Assembly (NCBI RefSeq): GCF_900186955.1
Contig: NZ_LT906438.1
Coordinates: 1,488,001 to 1,552,000, forward strand
Reading direction: 5' to 3'
DNA: 64,000 nucleotides
From: Bacillus pumilus
GTDB lineage: Bacteria; Bacillota; Bacilli; Bacillales; Bacillaceae
Below the pieces are notes generated by a model, which had not been told where the DNA came from, made no database searches, and saw only the letters and a program-made list of their open reading frames with translations. Positions 21,426-33,951 of the stretch are shown here, in pieces (position 1 is the first letter of the stretch; each line of letters opens with the position of its first letter). The translations under genes were made by a program, and so were the position numbers.

Positions 21426-24400
21426 ACATCAAAAAGATTTTAGTTATCGGTTCAGGTCCAATCATCATTGGTCAGGCAGCGGAGTTTGACTATGCAGGCA
21501 CACAGGCTTGCTTAGCACTAAAAGAAGAAGGCTATGAAGTCGTTCTTGTGAATTCCAATCCAGCGACCATCATGACAGATACAGAAATGGCCGATAAGGT
21601 ATACATCGAACCACTGACACCAGAATTCTTAACACGAATCATTCGAAAAGAACGTCCTGATGCGATCTTGCCAACACTTGGCGGACAAACTGGACTTAAC
21701 CTTGCTGTTGAATTATCAGACCTTGGCGTATTAGCTGAATGTGGTGTTGAAGTATTAGGAACAAAACTTTCAGCTATTCAAAAAGCAGAGGACAGAGATC
21801 TATTCCGTAATTTGATGAATGAACTAAATGAGCCTGTACCAGAAAGTGAAATCATCCATAACCTAGAAGAAGCGATGGCGTTTACGAATCAAATCGGTTT
21901 CCCTGTCATTGTAAGACCAGCTTATACATTAGGCGGAACAGGCGGCGGAATTTGTACAAACGAGCAAGAGCTGAAGGAAATCGTCGAAAACGGTTTGAAG
22001 CTAAGCCCAGTCACACAATGCTTACTTGAAAAAAGTATTGCAGGCTTTAAAGAAATTGAATATGAAGTCATGCGTGATAGCGGTGATCATGCGATCGTTG
22101 TTTGTAACATGGAAAACTTTGATCCAGTCGGTATCCACACAGGAGACAGTATCGTTGTGGCGCCAAGCCAAACGTTAAGTGACCGTGAATATCAGCTGCT
22201 TCGCAATGTGTCGCTCAAGCTGATCCGGGCACTTGGGATTGAAGGCGGATGTAACGTACAGCTGGCAATTGATCCAGACAGCTTTCAATACTATATCATC
22301 GAAGTAAATCCGCGCGTGAGTCGCTCTTCTGCACTTGCGTCGAAAGCAACTGGTTATCCAATTGCCAAACTTGCAGCGAAAATTGCTGTCGGCTTAACGC
22401 TTGATGAAATGATGAACCCAGTCACAGGTAAAACCTATGCCGCCTTCGAACCGGCACTCGACTATATTGTGTCTAAAATTCCGCGCTGGCCGTTTGATAA
22501 ATTCGAATCGGCCAACAGACGTCTTGGTACGCAAATGAAAGCAACGGGTGAAGTGATGGCGATCGGCCGTACATTAGAAGAGTCTCTTCTAAAGGCTGTT
22601 CGTTCACTTGAAGCGGATGTGCACCACATTGAATTAAAAGATGAAGCAGATATCACAAACGAAGTGCTTGAAAAGCGGATTATCAAGGCGGGAGACGAAC
22701 GATTATTCTATATCGCTGAGGCACTTAGAAGAGGCTATACGGTTGAACAATTACATGAGTTCTCAAAAATTGATTACTTCTTCCTTCATAAACTGGAAGG
22801 CATCATCGCTTTTGAAAAGACATTAAAAGAAAACAAAGGCAATACAGACGTATTAAAAGAAGCGAAAGAAAAAGGCTTCTCAGACATCTATATTAGCCGC
22901 GAGTGGAATATGAATGAAGCGGATGTCTATACGCTAAGACAAGAAGCAAGCATCGTACCTGTTTACAAAATGGTAGATACTTGTGCGGCTGAATTTGAAT
23001 CCGAGACGCCATATTTCTACAGCACATATGAAGATGAAAATGAATCAGAACGTACAGACAAGAAAAGCGTCATCGTATTAGGCTCAGGTCCTATCAGAAT
23101 CGGTCAAGGAGTAGAATTTGATTATGCGACCGTTCATTCTGTGTGGGCAATTAAACAAGCAGGGTATGAAGCAATCATTATTAACAACAACCCTGAAACG
23201 GTCTCAACAGACTTTAGTATTTCGGACAAGCTCTACTTTGAACCACTCACTGTAGAAGATGTGATGCACATCATCGATCTAGAGCAACCTGAAGGAGTCG
23301 TTGTCCAGTTCGGCGGACAAACAGCGATCAACCTAGCAGATGAATTATCAAATAGAGGGGTGAAGATTCTCGGCACATCTCTTGAAGACCTAGACCGAGC
23401 CGAAAACAGGGACAAGTTTGAACAAACATTAGAAGCACTCGGCGTGCCGCAACCTAAAGGGAAAACAGCTACGTCTGTGCCGGAAGCTGTAGCGATTGCC
23501 AATCAGATCGGCTACCCAGTCCTTGTCCGCCCTTCCTATGTATTAGGCGGTCGTGCAATGGAAATCGTTTATCAAGAAGCCGAGCTTCTTCATTACATGG
23601 AGAATGCAGTGAAAGTCAATCCGCAGCACCCAGTCTTAATTGACAAGTATTTGACAGGAAAAGAAATCGAAGTAGATGCCGTGTCTGATGGCGAAACTGT
23701 CGTGATCCCTGGCATTATGGAACACATTGAAAGAGCTGGGGTTCACTCTGGTGACTCGATTGCGGTTTACCCGCCGCAAACATTGTCTGAAGAGATCAAA
23801 GCGAAGATCGCAGAATACACGATCAAGCTTGCAAAAGGGCTCAACATTATTGGGCTGCTAAACATTCAATTTGTTCTCTCAAAAGGTGAAGTGTTCGTAC
23901 TTGAAGTGAATCCGCGTTCAAGCCGGACAGTTCCTTTCTTAAGTAAAATCACAGGCATCCCGATGGCAAACCTGGCGACAAAAGTCATTTTAGGAGAAAA
24001 ACTCAAAAACTATGGCTACGAGGAAGGACTTCACACAGAACAAGAAGGGGTGTACGTCAAAGTTCCAGTCTTCTCTTTTGCAAAACTAAGAAGAGTCGAT
24101 ATTACACTCGGACCTGAAATGAAATCGACAGGTGAAGTCATGGGGAAAGATGTCACAATCGAAAAAGCTCTCTACAAAGGATTAATTGCATCAGGCATTC
24201 AAATTCCTAAAGACGGGACAGTTCTTCTGACAGTTGCTGACAAGGATAAAGAAGAAGGACTGGAGATTGCGAGAAGATTCCATTCAATCGGCTACCATAT
24301 TTTAGCGACAGAAGGAACAGCGAATTACTTAAAACAAGCCTCCATCCCATCAAGTGTTGTCGGCAAAATAGGAGAAGAAGGCAAAAACCTTCTCGATGTC

Positions 24401-24621
24401 ATACGAAACGGGGAAGCCCAATTTGTCATCAACACTCTGACAAAAGGAAAACAGCCGGCAAGAGACGGCTTTAGAATCAGACGTGAAGCTGTTGAAAATG
24501 GCGTAGCTTGCTTAACGTCGCTAGATACAGCAGAAGCGATTTTAAGAGTACTAGAAAGCATGACATTTAGAGCGGACGAAATGCCAGAAGTGAAAACGAA
24601 TGCTGAGGTGACAGTAACGAT

Positions 24622-24625
<4 letters not shown>
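21410..24625 (+). CDS. pyrAB: Carbamoyl phosphate synthase, large subunit
   Basis: 1071 aa with two homologous ATP-grasp halves; each opens with a GSGPI motif ([19 protein letters not shown] near residue 13 and [18 protein letters not shown] near residue 560). A C-terminal MGS-like domain (about 930-1071) would bind regulatory nucleotides. Makes carbamoyl phosphate from bicarbonate, two ATP and channelled ammonia. RBS GGGGAAG in the end of pyrAA. ATGA overlap with pyrK. Confidence 0.97.
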
Positions 24626-27000
<2,375 letters not shown>

Positions 27001-27007
27001 CTGCCAG

Positions 27008-27646
27008 ATGAAAACAAAAATTGCTAAACACCTATTACAAATCAAAGCGGTCTCATTGAAACCAGACGAACCGTTTACATGGGCAAGCGGTATCAAATCA
27101 CCGATCTATTGTGACAACCGTCTCACCTTGTCCTATCCAGAAGTTAGACACGACATTGCTGAAGGTCTTAAAGAGTTGATTCTCACTCATTTTGAGGGAG
27201 CGAAGGTGATTGCTGGTACTGCAACAGCAGGCATCCCGCATGCGGCATTAGCAGCAGATCGTCTAAACGTCCCGATGTGTTATGTCAGAAGTAAGCCAAA
27301 AGCACATGGAAAAGGAAATCAAATTGAAGGTGCCGTATCAAAAGGCCAAAAGGTGGTCGTCGTAGAAGACCTGATTTCAACAGGAGGCAGTGTGCTTGAA
27401 GTGGTCGCTGCTCTTCAAGAAGCGGGCTGTGACGTACTAGGCGTTGCCGCGATCTTCACATACGGTCTGCCAAAAGCTGCGGCAGCATTCCAAGAAAAAA
27501 ACATTCCATATGTCACCCTAACAGACTATGACACCCTGACAGACGTGGCACTTGAGCTGAAAGCGATTGAGCCTTCTGCTATGAATAAATTAAAACGCTG
27601 GAGACAAGATCCTTCCTCTGAATCTTGGATGGAAGAAATCGTCTAA
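27008..27646 (+). CDS. pyrE: Orotate phosphoribosyltransferase
   Basis: 212 aa. Couples orotate with PRPP to form OMP. The PRPP motif [17 protein letters not shown] is at about residues 117-133. It is the last gene of the pyr operon and is followed by a terminator at 27722. The ribosome site is weak, suggesting coupling to pyrF. Confidence 0.97.
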   Translation: MKTKIAKHLLQIKAVSLKPDEPFTWASGIKSPIYCDNRLTLSYPEVRHDIAEGLKELILTHFEGAKVIAGTATAGIPHAALAADRLNVPMCYVRSKPKAHGKGNQIEGAVSKGQKVVVVEDLISTGGSVLEVVAALQEAGCDVLGVAAIFTYGLPKAAAAFQEKNIPYVTLTDYDTLTDVALELKAIEPSAMNKLKRWRQDPSSESWMEEIV

Positions 27647-27721
27647 ATAGCTTCGTGTAGACAAACCCTCGCATTCTTTGTCAGGACTGCAAAGGTTTTC
27701 TGTCACGCTGAATACAATATG

Positions 27722-27751
27722 AAGCTGCGCATACCCGCACAGCTTTTTTAT
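27722..27751 (+). terminator. Terminator of the pyr operon
   Basis: AAGCTG / CAGCTT arms, with two further inner GC pairs beyond a C-A mismatch, and a T run. It ends the operon about 75 bases after pyrE. Confidence 0.8.
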
Positions 27752-27815
27752 TTGGTTAAAAATAGTAAAATAGACTCAAATTTAAATAAAAACTAATCCT
27801 ATCAATAAAGTCGGG

Positions 27816-27843
27816 TTGACTTTTGTTTGAATTGTGTTAATAT
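27816..27843 (+). promoter_or_regulatory. Promoter of the cys operon
   Basis: TTGACT (27816-27821), 16-base spacer, TAATAT (27838-27843), about 20 bases before the S-box motif. Confidence 0.7.
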
Positions 27844-27861
27844 TTAAGACAAATTAAAACA

Positions 27862-28010
27862 CTTATCCAGAGAGGTGGAGGGACTGGCCCGATGAAGCCC
27901 GGCAACCTGCAATTTGCAAGGTGCTACTTCCTGCAAAATGATTCTATTTTGAAAGATAAGGAAATCGTGAGCTTCCTCATCTTTCTTTCGGAATGAAAGG
28001 AAGTTTTTTT
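27862..28010 (+). ncRNA. SAM-I riboswitch (S-box) of the cysH operon
   Basis: The leader carries the S-box core CTTATCCAGAGAGGTGGAGG followed by GACTGGCCCGATGAAGCCC and GGCAACC (27862-27906), and ends in a terminator CTTTCTTTC / GAAAGGAAG plus T run (27981-28010). High S-adenosylmethionine would favour termination and shut off sulfate assimilation. A B. subtilis cysH S-box is known. Confidence 0.95.
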
Positions 28011-28030
28011 ATTTTAACGGTGAGGGGGAA

Positions 28031-28222
28031 GTGAAGCAAAAGCAGGATGAAGACTTAATTGAAGCCTATGCAGAAACTGATTGGGGATATGAATTCAGTT
28101 TAGTTACACTGATTGTTCAGGACGGTCAAGTGATCCAAGTGGAAGAAGACAGAAAAAATTCAGTTGACGTAGTGCGGAGAGTAGTGATACTCCGGAAGGG
28201 GAGAAACAATGTTAACTTATGA
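28031..28222 (+). CDS. Small YezD-like (DUF2292) protein
   Basis: 63 aa from GTG 28031, between the riboswitch and cysH. The centre (SLVTLIVQDGQVIQVEEDRK) resembles YezD/DUF2292 proteins, small proteins of unknown function often found near sulfur genes. The ribosome site GAGGGGG is only 2 bases from GTG, closer than ideal. The last 14 bases overlap cysH, suggesting coupling. The C-terminal segment after residue 44 (VDVVRRVVILRKGRNN) does not look like the family, so the real end could reflect an old frameshift or a divergent tail. Confidence 0.6.
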   Translation: MKQKQDEDLIEAYAETDWGYEFSLVTLIVQDGQVIQVEEDRKNSVDVVRRVVILRKGRNNVNL

Positions 28223-28910
28223 AAATTGGCAAGAGCCGTCCATTACATTTCAAGAAGATGATTTGTATAAAGGGGCCTTATCTGTGCTGAAATGGGCATA
28301 CGGTCATTATGGTGATCAGCTCGTTTATGCATGCAGTTTTGGTATTGAAGGCATCGTCCTCATTGATTTGATTGCGAAAGTAAAAAAGGATGCAAGAATT
28401 GTCTTTTTAGATACAGGTCTGCATTTTAAGGAAACGTACGACACAATTGATGCGGTAAAGGAAAGATACCCGGGTTTAGATATTGTGCTGAAAACCCCTG
28501 AGCTGACGGTTGAGGAGCAAAACGAGCAGCATGGTGATCAACTATGGAAAACAGATCCTCAAAGCTGCTGTCATATGCGTAAGGTCATTCCTTTGCAAGA
28601 AGCGCTATCTGGCTATCCGGCATGGCTTTCTGGCTTAAGGAGGGAGCAGTCTCCTAAGCGAGCAGGGACGAACTTTTTAAATAAGGATGAAAAATTCAAA
28701 TCAGTGAAAGTATGTCCGCTTATCCACTGGACGTGGAAGGACATATGGAGATATGCATCTAGAGAGGAACTTACTTATAATCCGCTACATGATCAGGGAT
28801 ATCCAAGTATCGGGTGTGCCCCGTGTACACAGCCAGCATTTACTGCCGAGGATCTGCGGTCTGGCAGATGGTCAGGCACAGCTAAGACTGAGTGCGGATT
28901 ACATGAGTAA
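28209..28910 (+). CDS. cysH: Phosphoadenylyl-sulfate / adenylyl-sulfate reductase
   Basis: 233 aa. Reduces PAPS or APS to sulfite. Catalytic Cys229 sits in the C-terminal ECGLHE. Cys120-Cys121 and Cys203-x2-Cys206 form the four-cysteine motif that holds a [4Fe-4S] cluster; this motif marks APS-type enzymes, and the B. subtilis CysH accepts both substrates. APS kinase (cysC) is in the same operon, so PAPS is also made. RBS GGAAGGGGAG. Confidence 0.96.
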   Translation: MLTYENWQEPSITFQEDDLYKGALSVLKWAYGHYGDQLVYACSFGIEGIVLIDLIAKVKKDARIVFLDTGLHFKETYDTIDAVKERYPGLDIVLKTPELTVEEQNEQHGDQLWKTDPQSCCHMRKVIPLQEALSGYPAWLSGLRREQSPKRAGTNFLNKDEKFKSVKVCPLIHWTWKDIWRYASREELTYNPLHDQGYPSIGCAPCTQPAFTAEDLRSGRWSGTAKTECGLHE

Positions 28911-28923
28911 GGGAGCATAGTGT

Positions 28924-29988
28924 ATGGAAATTGCCGCAATTTTATTTAGTTTATTTTTCGCTCTAAACATTGGCGCGAGTGGTGCAGCAGCTTCGATGGG
29001 CATCGCGTACGGATCAGGTGCGATTCGAAAGCCGATCTATGCACTCAGTGTATGTGCAGTTGGGATTTTAGCAGGTTCAGTTATTGGCGGTGGTGAGGTT
29101 GTCAAAACGATTAGCTCTGGAATTATGCCTGAATCCGTCATTACACTTGAAATTGTTTGTATTATTATTGGTTCTGCTGCATTATCACTCTTTATAGCGA
29201 ATCTGATGGCCATCCCTTTATCAACGAGTGAGGTGACAGTAGGAGCTGTAGTTGGTGTCGCGGTCGCATATAAAGTATTGTATGTGAAATCCATTTTAGT
29301 CATTGTGGCATTTTGGGTTATCATTCCGCTTGTCGCCTTTCTTTTTACCTTTGTTGTAGTCAAAATCATCAGAATGTTCCCTAAACGTAAGCTGTCTAAA
29401 AAAGGAACAGTCATTTTATCCATTGTTTTAATCCTTAGTGGATTTTTAGAAGCATTTTCAGCAGGTATGAACAATGTGGCAAATGCAGTCGGTCCACTTG
29501 TTGCCGCGGGCGTTTTGTCAGTTGGGCAAGGAACACTTTATGGCGGAATCTTCGTCGCCATTGGAGCCCTCTTGCTTGGTAGAAGAGTACTGGAAACAAA
29601 CGGAAAGAAAATTACCCGCTATCAAACGGGCGAAGGGATATTGCTTTCCGGTACCGGTGCTGGACTTGTCATCGTCAGCTCTATTTTTGGGCTGCCAGTT
29701 CCACTTACCCAAATCACCTCCTCGTCTATCATTGGACTTGGCATGGCAAAAGGCGGACCTAATATTTTTCATAAACATGTGGTGAAAAAAATGCTGAAAG
29801 TGTGGGTAGTATCACCCTTTTTATCACTTAGTCTATCGTATTTGCTGGTGAGTCTTTTCTTAAAAGGGGACTATTACTCTATCTTTATCATGATGAGTGT
29901 ACTGCTTGCCTCACTTGGTGCGCTAAGTCTGATGAAGGCAGTCAAAAATGAAAGCAGCTCGATTCATGAACAGGGCGGCGGGATTTAA
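28924..29988 (+). CDS. cysP: Sulfate permease CysP (PiT family)
   Basis: 354 aa membrane protein with about ten hydrophobic segments and internal duplication typical of the inorganic phosphate transporter (PiT) fold (ALNIGASGAAASMGIAYG near the N-terminus; SAGMNNVANAVGPLVAAG in the second half). In B. subtilis the orthologue imports sulfate and can also act on thiosulfate. Its place between cysH and sat supports sulfate and not phosphate. RBS AAGGGAG. Confidence 0.93.
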   Translation: MEIAAILFSLFFALNIGASGAAASMGIAYGSGAIRKPIYALSVCAVGILAGSVIGGGEVVKTISSGIMPESVITLEIVCIIIGSAALSLFIANLMAIPLSTSEVTVGAVVGVAVAYKVLYVKSILVIVAFWVIIPLVAFLFTFVVVKIIRMFPKRKLSKKGTVILSIVLILSGFLEAFSAGMNNVANAVGPLVAAGVLSVGQGTLYGGIFVAIGALLLGRRVLETNGKKITRYQTGEGILLSGTGAGLVIVSSIFGLPVPLTQITSSSIIGLGMAKGGPNIFHKHVVKKMLKVWVVSPFLSLSLSYLLVSLFLKGDYYSIFIMMSVLLASLGALSLMKAVKNESSSIHEQGGGI

Positions 29989-30045
29989 CGACAAATCCGA
30001 CTATTTACATCTAATAAATATGAACATTGAGAGGAAGATGAACAA

Positions 30046-31182
30046 ATGAGTTTAACACCACATGGTGGCGTATTAATTAATCGAGTAAATGAAGAGTATG
30101 ACCTCAGCACGGCTGCAAAGGAAATTGAACTAGATGCTATCTCTTTTGCAGACCTTGAACTCATAGCAATTGGCGGGTATAGTCCAATTGAAGGGTTTTT
30201 AACAAAAGCTGATTATGAAGCGGTTGTGAGCAGTATGCGGCTAGCAAGTGGTGTCGTTTGGTCTCTTCCTATTACACTGCCAGTGACAAAGGAAAAGGCA
30301 GCGGAAATCCATCGAGGCGAGATTGTGCGTCTATCGTATAATGGAACTGTATATGGCGTGATTGAAGTAGAGGATCAATACACACCAGATAAGGAAAAAG
30401 AAGCGGTAAATGTGTATAAAACTGATGACCGCAATCATCCAGGCGTGAAAAAATTATTTGAACGCGGTGATACGTACATTGGTGGTAAAATTACACTGAC
30501 GAAACGAAGCGAAAAACCATTCCCTCAATTTACGTATGAGCCGGAAGAAACAAGACGTCATTTTAAAGAGAACGGCTGGAAAACGATTGTTGGTTTCCAA
30601 ACGAGAAACCCTGTTCACCGTGCCCATGAATATATTCAAAAGACAGCACTTGAAACCGTCGATGGTTTGTTTTTAAATCCACTTGTCGGTGAAACAAAAT
30701 CAGACGATATTCCGGCAGACGTGAGAATGAAAAGCTATCAAGTGTTATTGAACGGTTATTACCCAAAGGATCGCGTCTTTTTAGGTGTTTTTCCTGCGGC
30801 AATGCGTTATGCTGGACCAAAGGAAGCAATCTTTCACGCGCTTGTTCGTAAAAATTACGGCTGTACTCACTTTATTGTGGGAAGAGATCATGCAGGTGTT
30901 GGTGATTATTACGGCACATACGAGGCGCAGGAGTTATTTGAACAATTTACAAGCGAAGAAATTGGCATTACCCCGTTAAAATTTGAACATAGCTTCTACT
31001 GTAATACATGTGAAGCAATGGCAACACCAAAAACATGTCCTCACGATAAAAGCGAGCATATCATTCTTTCAGGTACAAAGGTTCGAACGATGCTGAGAAA
31101 CGGAGAATTACCGCCAAGCACGTTCAGCCGAAAAGAAGTCATTGAAACATTAATCGAAGGATTAAAAACGACGGTATCTTAA
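30046..31182 (+). CDS. sat: Sulfate adenylyltransferase (ATP sulfurylase)
   Basis: 378 aa. Forms APS from ATP and sulfate. The active site motifs [13 protein letters not shown] (HxxH) and GRDHAGVG are present, and there is a Cys-rich segment [17 protein letters not shown] that may bind zinc. No C-terminal kinase domain is fused. RBS TGAGAGGAAG. The stop (TAA) overlaps an unused ATG just upstream of cysC. Confidence 0.95.
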   Translation: MSLTPHGGVLINRVNEEYDLSTAAKEIELDAISFADLELIAIGGYSPIEGFLTKADYEAVVSSMRLASGVVWSLPITLPVTKEKAAEIHRGEIVRLSYNGTVYGVIEVEDQYTPDKEKEAVNVYKTDDRNHPGVKKLFERGDTYIGGKITLTKRSEKPFPQFTYEPEETRRHFKENGWKTIVGFQTRNPVHRAHEYIQKTALETVDGLFLNPLVGETKSDDIPADVRMKSYQVLLNGYYPKDRVFLGVFPAAMRYAGPKEAIFHALVRKNYGCTHFIVGRDHAGVGDYYGTYEAQELFEQFTSEEIGITPLKFEHSFYCNTCEAMATPKTCPHDKSEHIILSGTKVRTMLRNGELPPSTFSRKEVIETLIEGLKTTVS

Positions 31183-31196
31183 TGGGAGGGTATGAC

Positions 31197-31790
31197 ATGA
31201 GCAACGAACATATCGTGTGGCATGATTCATCTATTACAAAAAAAGAATATCAACAGAAAAACAATCATAAAAGCGGCATTATTTGGCTCACAGGTCTAAG
31301 TGGATCAGGTAAATCTACAATCGCAAATGCAGCGGCTAGAGAGCTGTTTGAACAAGGTTATCAAGTCACTGTTCTTGATGGCGATAATGTGCGGCATGGA
31401 TTGAATAAAGATTTAGGGTTTTCAGATGATGACAGAAAAGAGAACATCCGACGTATCGGAGAAGTGGCGAAATTATTTGTTGAGCAAGGAACGATTGTCA
31501 TCACGGCTTTTATTTCACCATTTCAAGAAGACCGCCGCATTGTCAGACAGTTAGTTGAAGCGGGAGAATTTCACGAAGTGTTTGTGAAATGTGATCTGAA
31601 CGTATGCGAAGAGCGTGACCCAAAGGGGTTATATAAAAAAGCTAGAAATGGCGAAATTCCATTTTTTACCGGGATTGATTCGCCGTATGAAGAGCCAGCT
31701 GCACCTGAGCTTGTTCTAGATACAGGTGAATTATCGCGTGAAGAGTCCAAACAGCGTCTTGTTGATTATGTAAAGGGAAAAGCGAAATAA
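31197..31790 (+). CDS. cysC: Adenylyl-sulfate kinase
   Basis: 197 aa. Phosphorylates APS to PAPS. The P-loop GLSGSGKS is at residues 33-40; [15 protein letters not shown] and the lid VTAFISPF-like segment [12 protein letters not shown] follow. ATG 31197 is 7 bases after GGGAGG; the ATG at 31182 is part of the sat stop and lacks a ribosome site. Confidence 0.95.
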   Translation: MSNEHIVWHDSSITKKEYQQKNNHKSGIIWLTGLSGSGKSTIANAAARELFEQGYQVTVLDGDNVRHGLNKDLGFSDDDRKENIRRIGEVAKLFVEQGTIVITAFISPFQEDRRIVRQLVEAGEFHEVFVKCDLNVCEERDPKGLYKKARNGEIPFFTGIDSPYEEPAAPELVLDTGELSREESKQRLVDYVKGKAK

Positions 31791-31819
31791 TCGCCTGATG
31801 GCAGGGGGAGAAAAGCACG

Positions 31820-32575
31820 ATGGGGAAAGTATACATTGTGGGGGCTGGACCTGGGGATCCAGACTTAATTACATTAAAAGCCCTTAAGGCAATACAGCAG
31901 GCAGATGTCATTTTATATGATCGTCTTGTCAATCAAGAAATACTCGCCCACGCCAAACCCGAGGCGGAATTAATCTATTGTGGCAAGCTCCCGAATCATC
32001 ATACGATGAGACAGGAAGCCATCAATGAAGCCCTTGTGACCCATGCAAAGGAAGGGAATGTTGTCGTCCGTCTGAAAGGCGGCGACCCCTTTGTATTTGG
32101 CCGCGGCGGTGAAGAAATCGAATGCTTAGCTGAGCACGGAATTCCATATGAAGTTGTCCCGGGGATTACCTCTGGTATTGCAGCAGCTGCTTATGCAGGC
32201 ATTCCTGTGACGCACCGTGAATTCAGCTCGAATGTTGCGTTTGTCACGGGTCACTATCAAAAGGATGAGCATTTTGAAGAAAAGTGGGAGGCACTGGCTA
32301 CAGGGATTGATACCCTTGTGATTTACATGGGCGTCAAAAACGTAGAAAGAGTGCAGCAGCTTCTTATAAAAAATGGACGTGATCCAGAAACGCCAGCAGC
32401 GTTTATACACTGGGGAACCACGACAAGGCAAAAGACGACTTGCTGCACTGTGGCGACACTGTCTGAAACCGTTGAAAAAGAAGGCATCGAGCATCCAAGC
32501 TTAATAGTTGTTGGAGATGTCGTTCATTTTCACCAAAAGCTGAACTGGTTTGAACCTGCCCTTATTGAGAAATGA
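31820..32575 (+). CDS. sumT: Uroporphyrinogen-III C-methyltransferase
   Basis: 251 aa SAM-dependent enzyme making precorrin-2 for siroheme. VYIVGAGPGDPDLITLKAL at the N-terminus, VVRLKGGDPFVFGRGGEE and YEVVPGITSG are the family motifs. Siroheme is the cofactor of sulfite reductase, which explains its place in the sulfur operon (ylnD of B. subtilis). RBS GGGGGAG. Confidence 0.95.
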   Translation: MGKVYIVGAGPGDPDLITLKALKAIQQADVILYDRLVNQEILAHAKPEAELIYCGKLPNHHTMRQEAINEALVTHAKEGNVVVRLKGGDPFVFGRGGEEIECLAEHGIPYEVVPGITSGIAAAAYAGIPVTHREFSSNVAFVTGHYQKDEHFEEKWEALATGIDTLVIYMGVKNVERVQQLLIKNGRDPETPAAFIHWGTTTRQKTTCCTVATLSETVEKEGIEHPSLIVVGDVVHFHQKLNWFEPALIEK

Positions 32576-32588
32576 GATTGATAAAGAC

Positions 32589-32616
32589 AAGACACGTACA
32601 TTGATCGTGTCTTTTC
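32589..32616 (+). terminator. Intra-operon hairpin between sumT and sirB
   Basis: AAGACACG / CGTGTCTT with a 9-base loop and a short T stretch (TTTTCGTCT). The tail is weak, so it may only reduce read-through or stabilise upstream mRNA. Confidence 0.45.
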
Positions 32617-32649
32617 GTCTGAATAATACAAGTGAGAGGGAGGAGCCGC

Positions 32650-33435
32650 ATGAAACAAGCTGTACTTTATGTTGGGCATGGAAGCAGGGTAAAAGAAGCA
32701 CAAGATAAAGCCATTTCTTTTATGAAAAGCTGTATGCCGTTAGTAGAAGCCGAAATACAAGAAATTTGTTTTTTAGAACTAACAGCCCCTTCTATAGAGG
32801 AAGGCTTTGAAGCCTGTGTGAAAAAAGGAGCTACACACATTGCGATCGTCCCGCTCCTCCTTTTAACTGCTATGCATGCTAAATCGGATATTCCAGTTGA
32901 GATTGAGAAACTTCAAAAACGATACCCGCAAGTGAAGGTCACATACGGGAAACCAATTGGGGTCAATCAAGAAGTGACAAAAGCAGTTGCTGCAAGAATT
33001 GAAGAAGCAGGATATCAAGGCGGGAAAGCACGGATTCTTTTAATTGGCCGCGGAAGCTCTGATCCAGATGTGAAGCGAGATGTGTTTGGCATTGCGGACG
33101 ATGTCCGGCGCCTGCTTCCTTTTGCTGAGGTCTTGCCATGTTTTATTACAGCATGTGAGCCAAATTACCGAGATGTTCTTGCGAAATTAACAGCACATGA
33201 TGATGCGCCTGTTTATCTCGTTCCTTACTTGTTGTTTACGGGTATTTTAATGAAAGAGATTGAAAGCGAAGCGGCTCAGGCGAGAGAGAGGCTGAAAGCT
33301 GTCCGGGTATGCCGGTATATTGGCTTTCATCCGCATGTAAAAGCAGCTTATATTGAACGCGTGCAAGAAACCATTTTAAACAAAGACGATGCGTTTCATT
33401 TCCAAGGAGAAAGCCATGCTTCCAGTCCATCTTGA
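32650..33435 (+). CDS. sirB: Sirohydrochlorin ferrochelatase
   Basis: 261 aa CbiX/SirB-family chelatase that inserts Fe2+ into sirohydrochlorin. YVGHGSR (residues 7-13) and HIAIVPLLLLTAMHAKSDIP supply the metal-site His residues; a second CbiX repeat fills the C-terminal half (LLIGRGSSDPD). ATG 32650 follows GGGAGGAG by 7 bases and is preferred to a GTG 18 bases earlier. It overlaps sirC by 20 bases. Confidence 0.93.
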   Translation: MKQAVLYVGHGSRVKEAQDKAISFMKSCMPLVEAEIQEICFLELTAPSIEEGFEACVKKGATHIAIVPLLLLTAMHAKSDIPVEIEKLQKRYPQVKVTYGKPIGVNQEVTKAVAARIEEAGYQGGKARILLIGRGSSDPDVKRDVFGIADDVRRLLPFAEVLPCFITACEPNYRDVLAKLTAHDDAPVYLVPYLLFTGILMKEIESEAAQARERLKAVRVCRYIGFHPHVKAAYIERVQETILNKDDAFHFQGESHASSPS

Positions 33436-33919
33436 TTTAACCAATCAACAAGTGCTCATCGCCGGCGGTGGAAAAATAGCCGCAAGAAGGGCAGAGGTGC
33501 TATGCATAGAGCCTTGCCATATCACCATCGTGAGTCCTGATATTTCTAAAGAGATGGCACGTCTCATTGATACATACAACCTGAATTGGAAAGAAAAGAA
33601 AGTGGAAGCTCAAGATGTAGAGGATGCATTTTTCATTGTCGCTGCTACAAATGATCCGGTGGTAAATGAATGGATTGCACAAACAGCACGGCCTCACCAG
33701 CTTGTGAATTGTGTGAGCCAATCAGAGCTTGGCAATGTGATCGTGCCAAAGGTGGTCAAAGCAGGGAAAGTGACGATTTCAGTCTCTACAAGCGGTGCAA
33801 GCCCAGCCCGGACAAAACAGCTGGCTGCGGAAATTGAGACATTGCTTGAACAAGAGGATGTAGATGCACTTGATGCTCTCTATATCGAAAGAAAAAAACA
33901 ACAAAGAAAAAGCCGATAA
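33416..33919 (+). CDS. sirC: Precorrin-2 dehydrogenase
   Basis: 167 aa. NAD-dependent oxidation of precorrin-2 to sirohydrochlorin. The Rossmann site LIAGGGKIAARRAEVL lies near the N-terminus, then TNDPVVNEWI and VKAGKVTISVSTSGASPA. It lacks the methyltransferase part of CysG, which sumT supplies. ATG 33416 follows AAGGAGA within sirB. Last gene of the operon. Confidence 0.93.
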   Translation: MLPVHLDLTNQQVLIAGGGKIAARRAEVLCIEPCHITIVSPDISKEMARLIDTYNLNWKEKKVEAQDVEDAFFIVAATNDPVVNEWIAQTARPHQLVNCVSQSELGNVIVPKVVKAGKVTISVSTSGASPARTKQLAAEIETLLEQEDVDALDALYIERKKQQRKSR

Positions 33920-33951
33920 AATCTCTTGAAAGGATTTTATCGGCTTTTATT
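33908..33951. terminator. Bidirectional terminator between sirC and rqcH
   Basis: AGCCGATAAAATC / GATTTTATCGGCT with flanking A and T runs, placed between two convergent genes; it can end transcripts from both strands. Confidence 0.92.
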
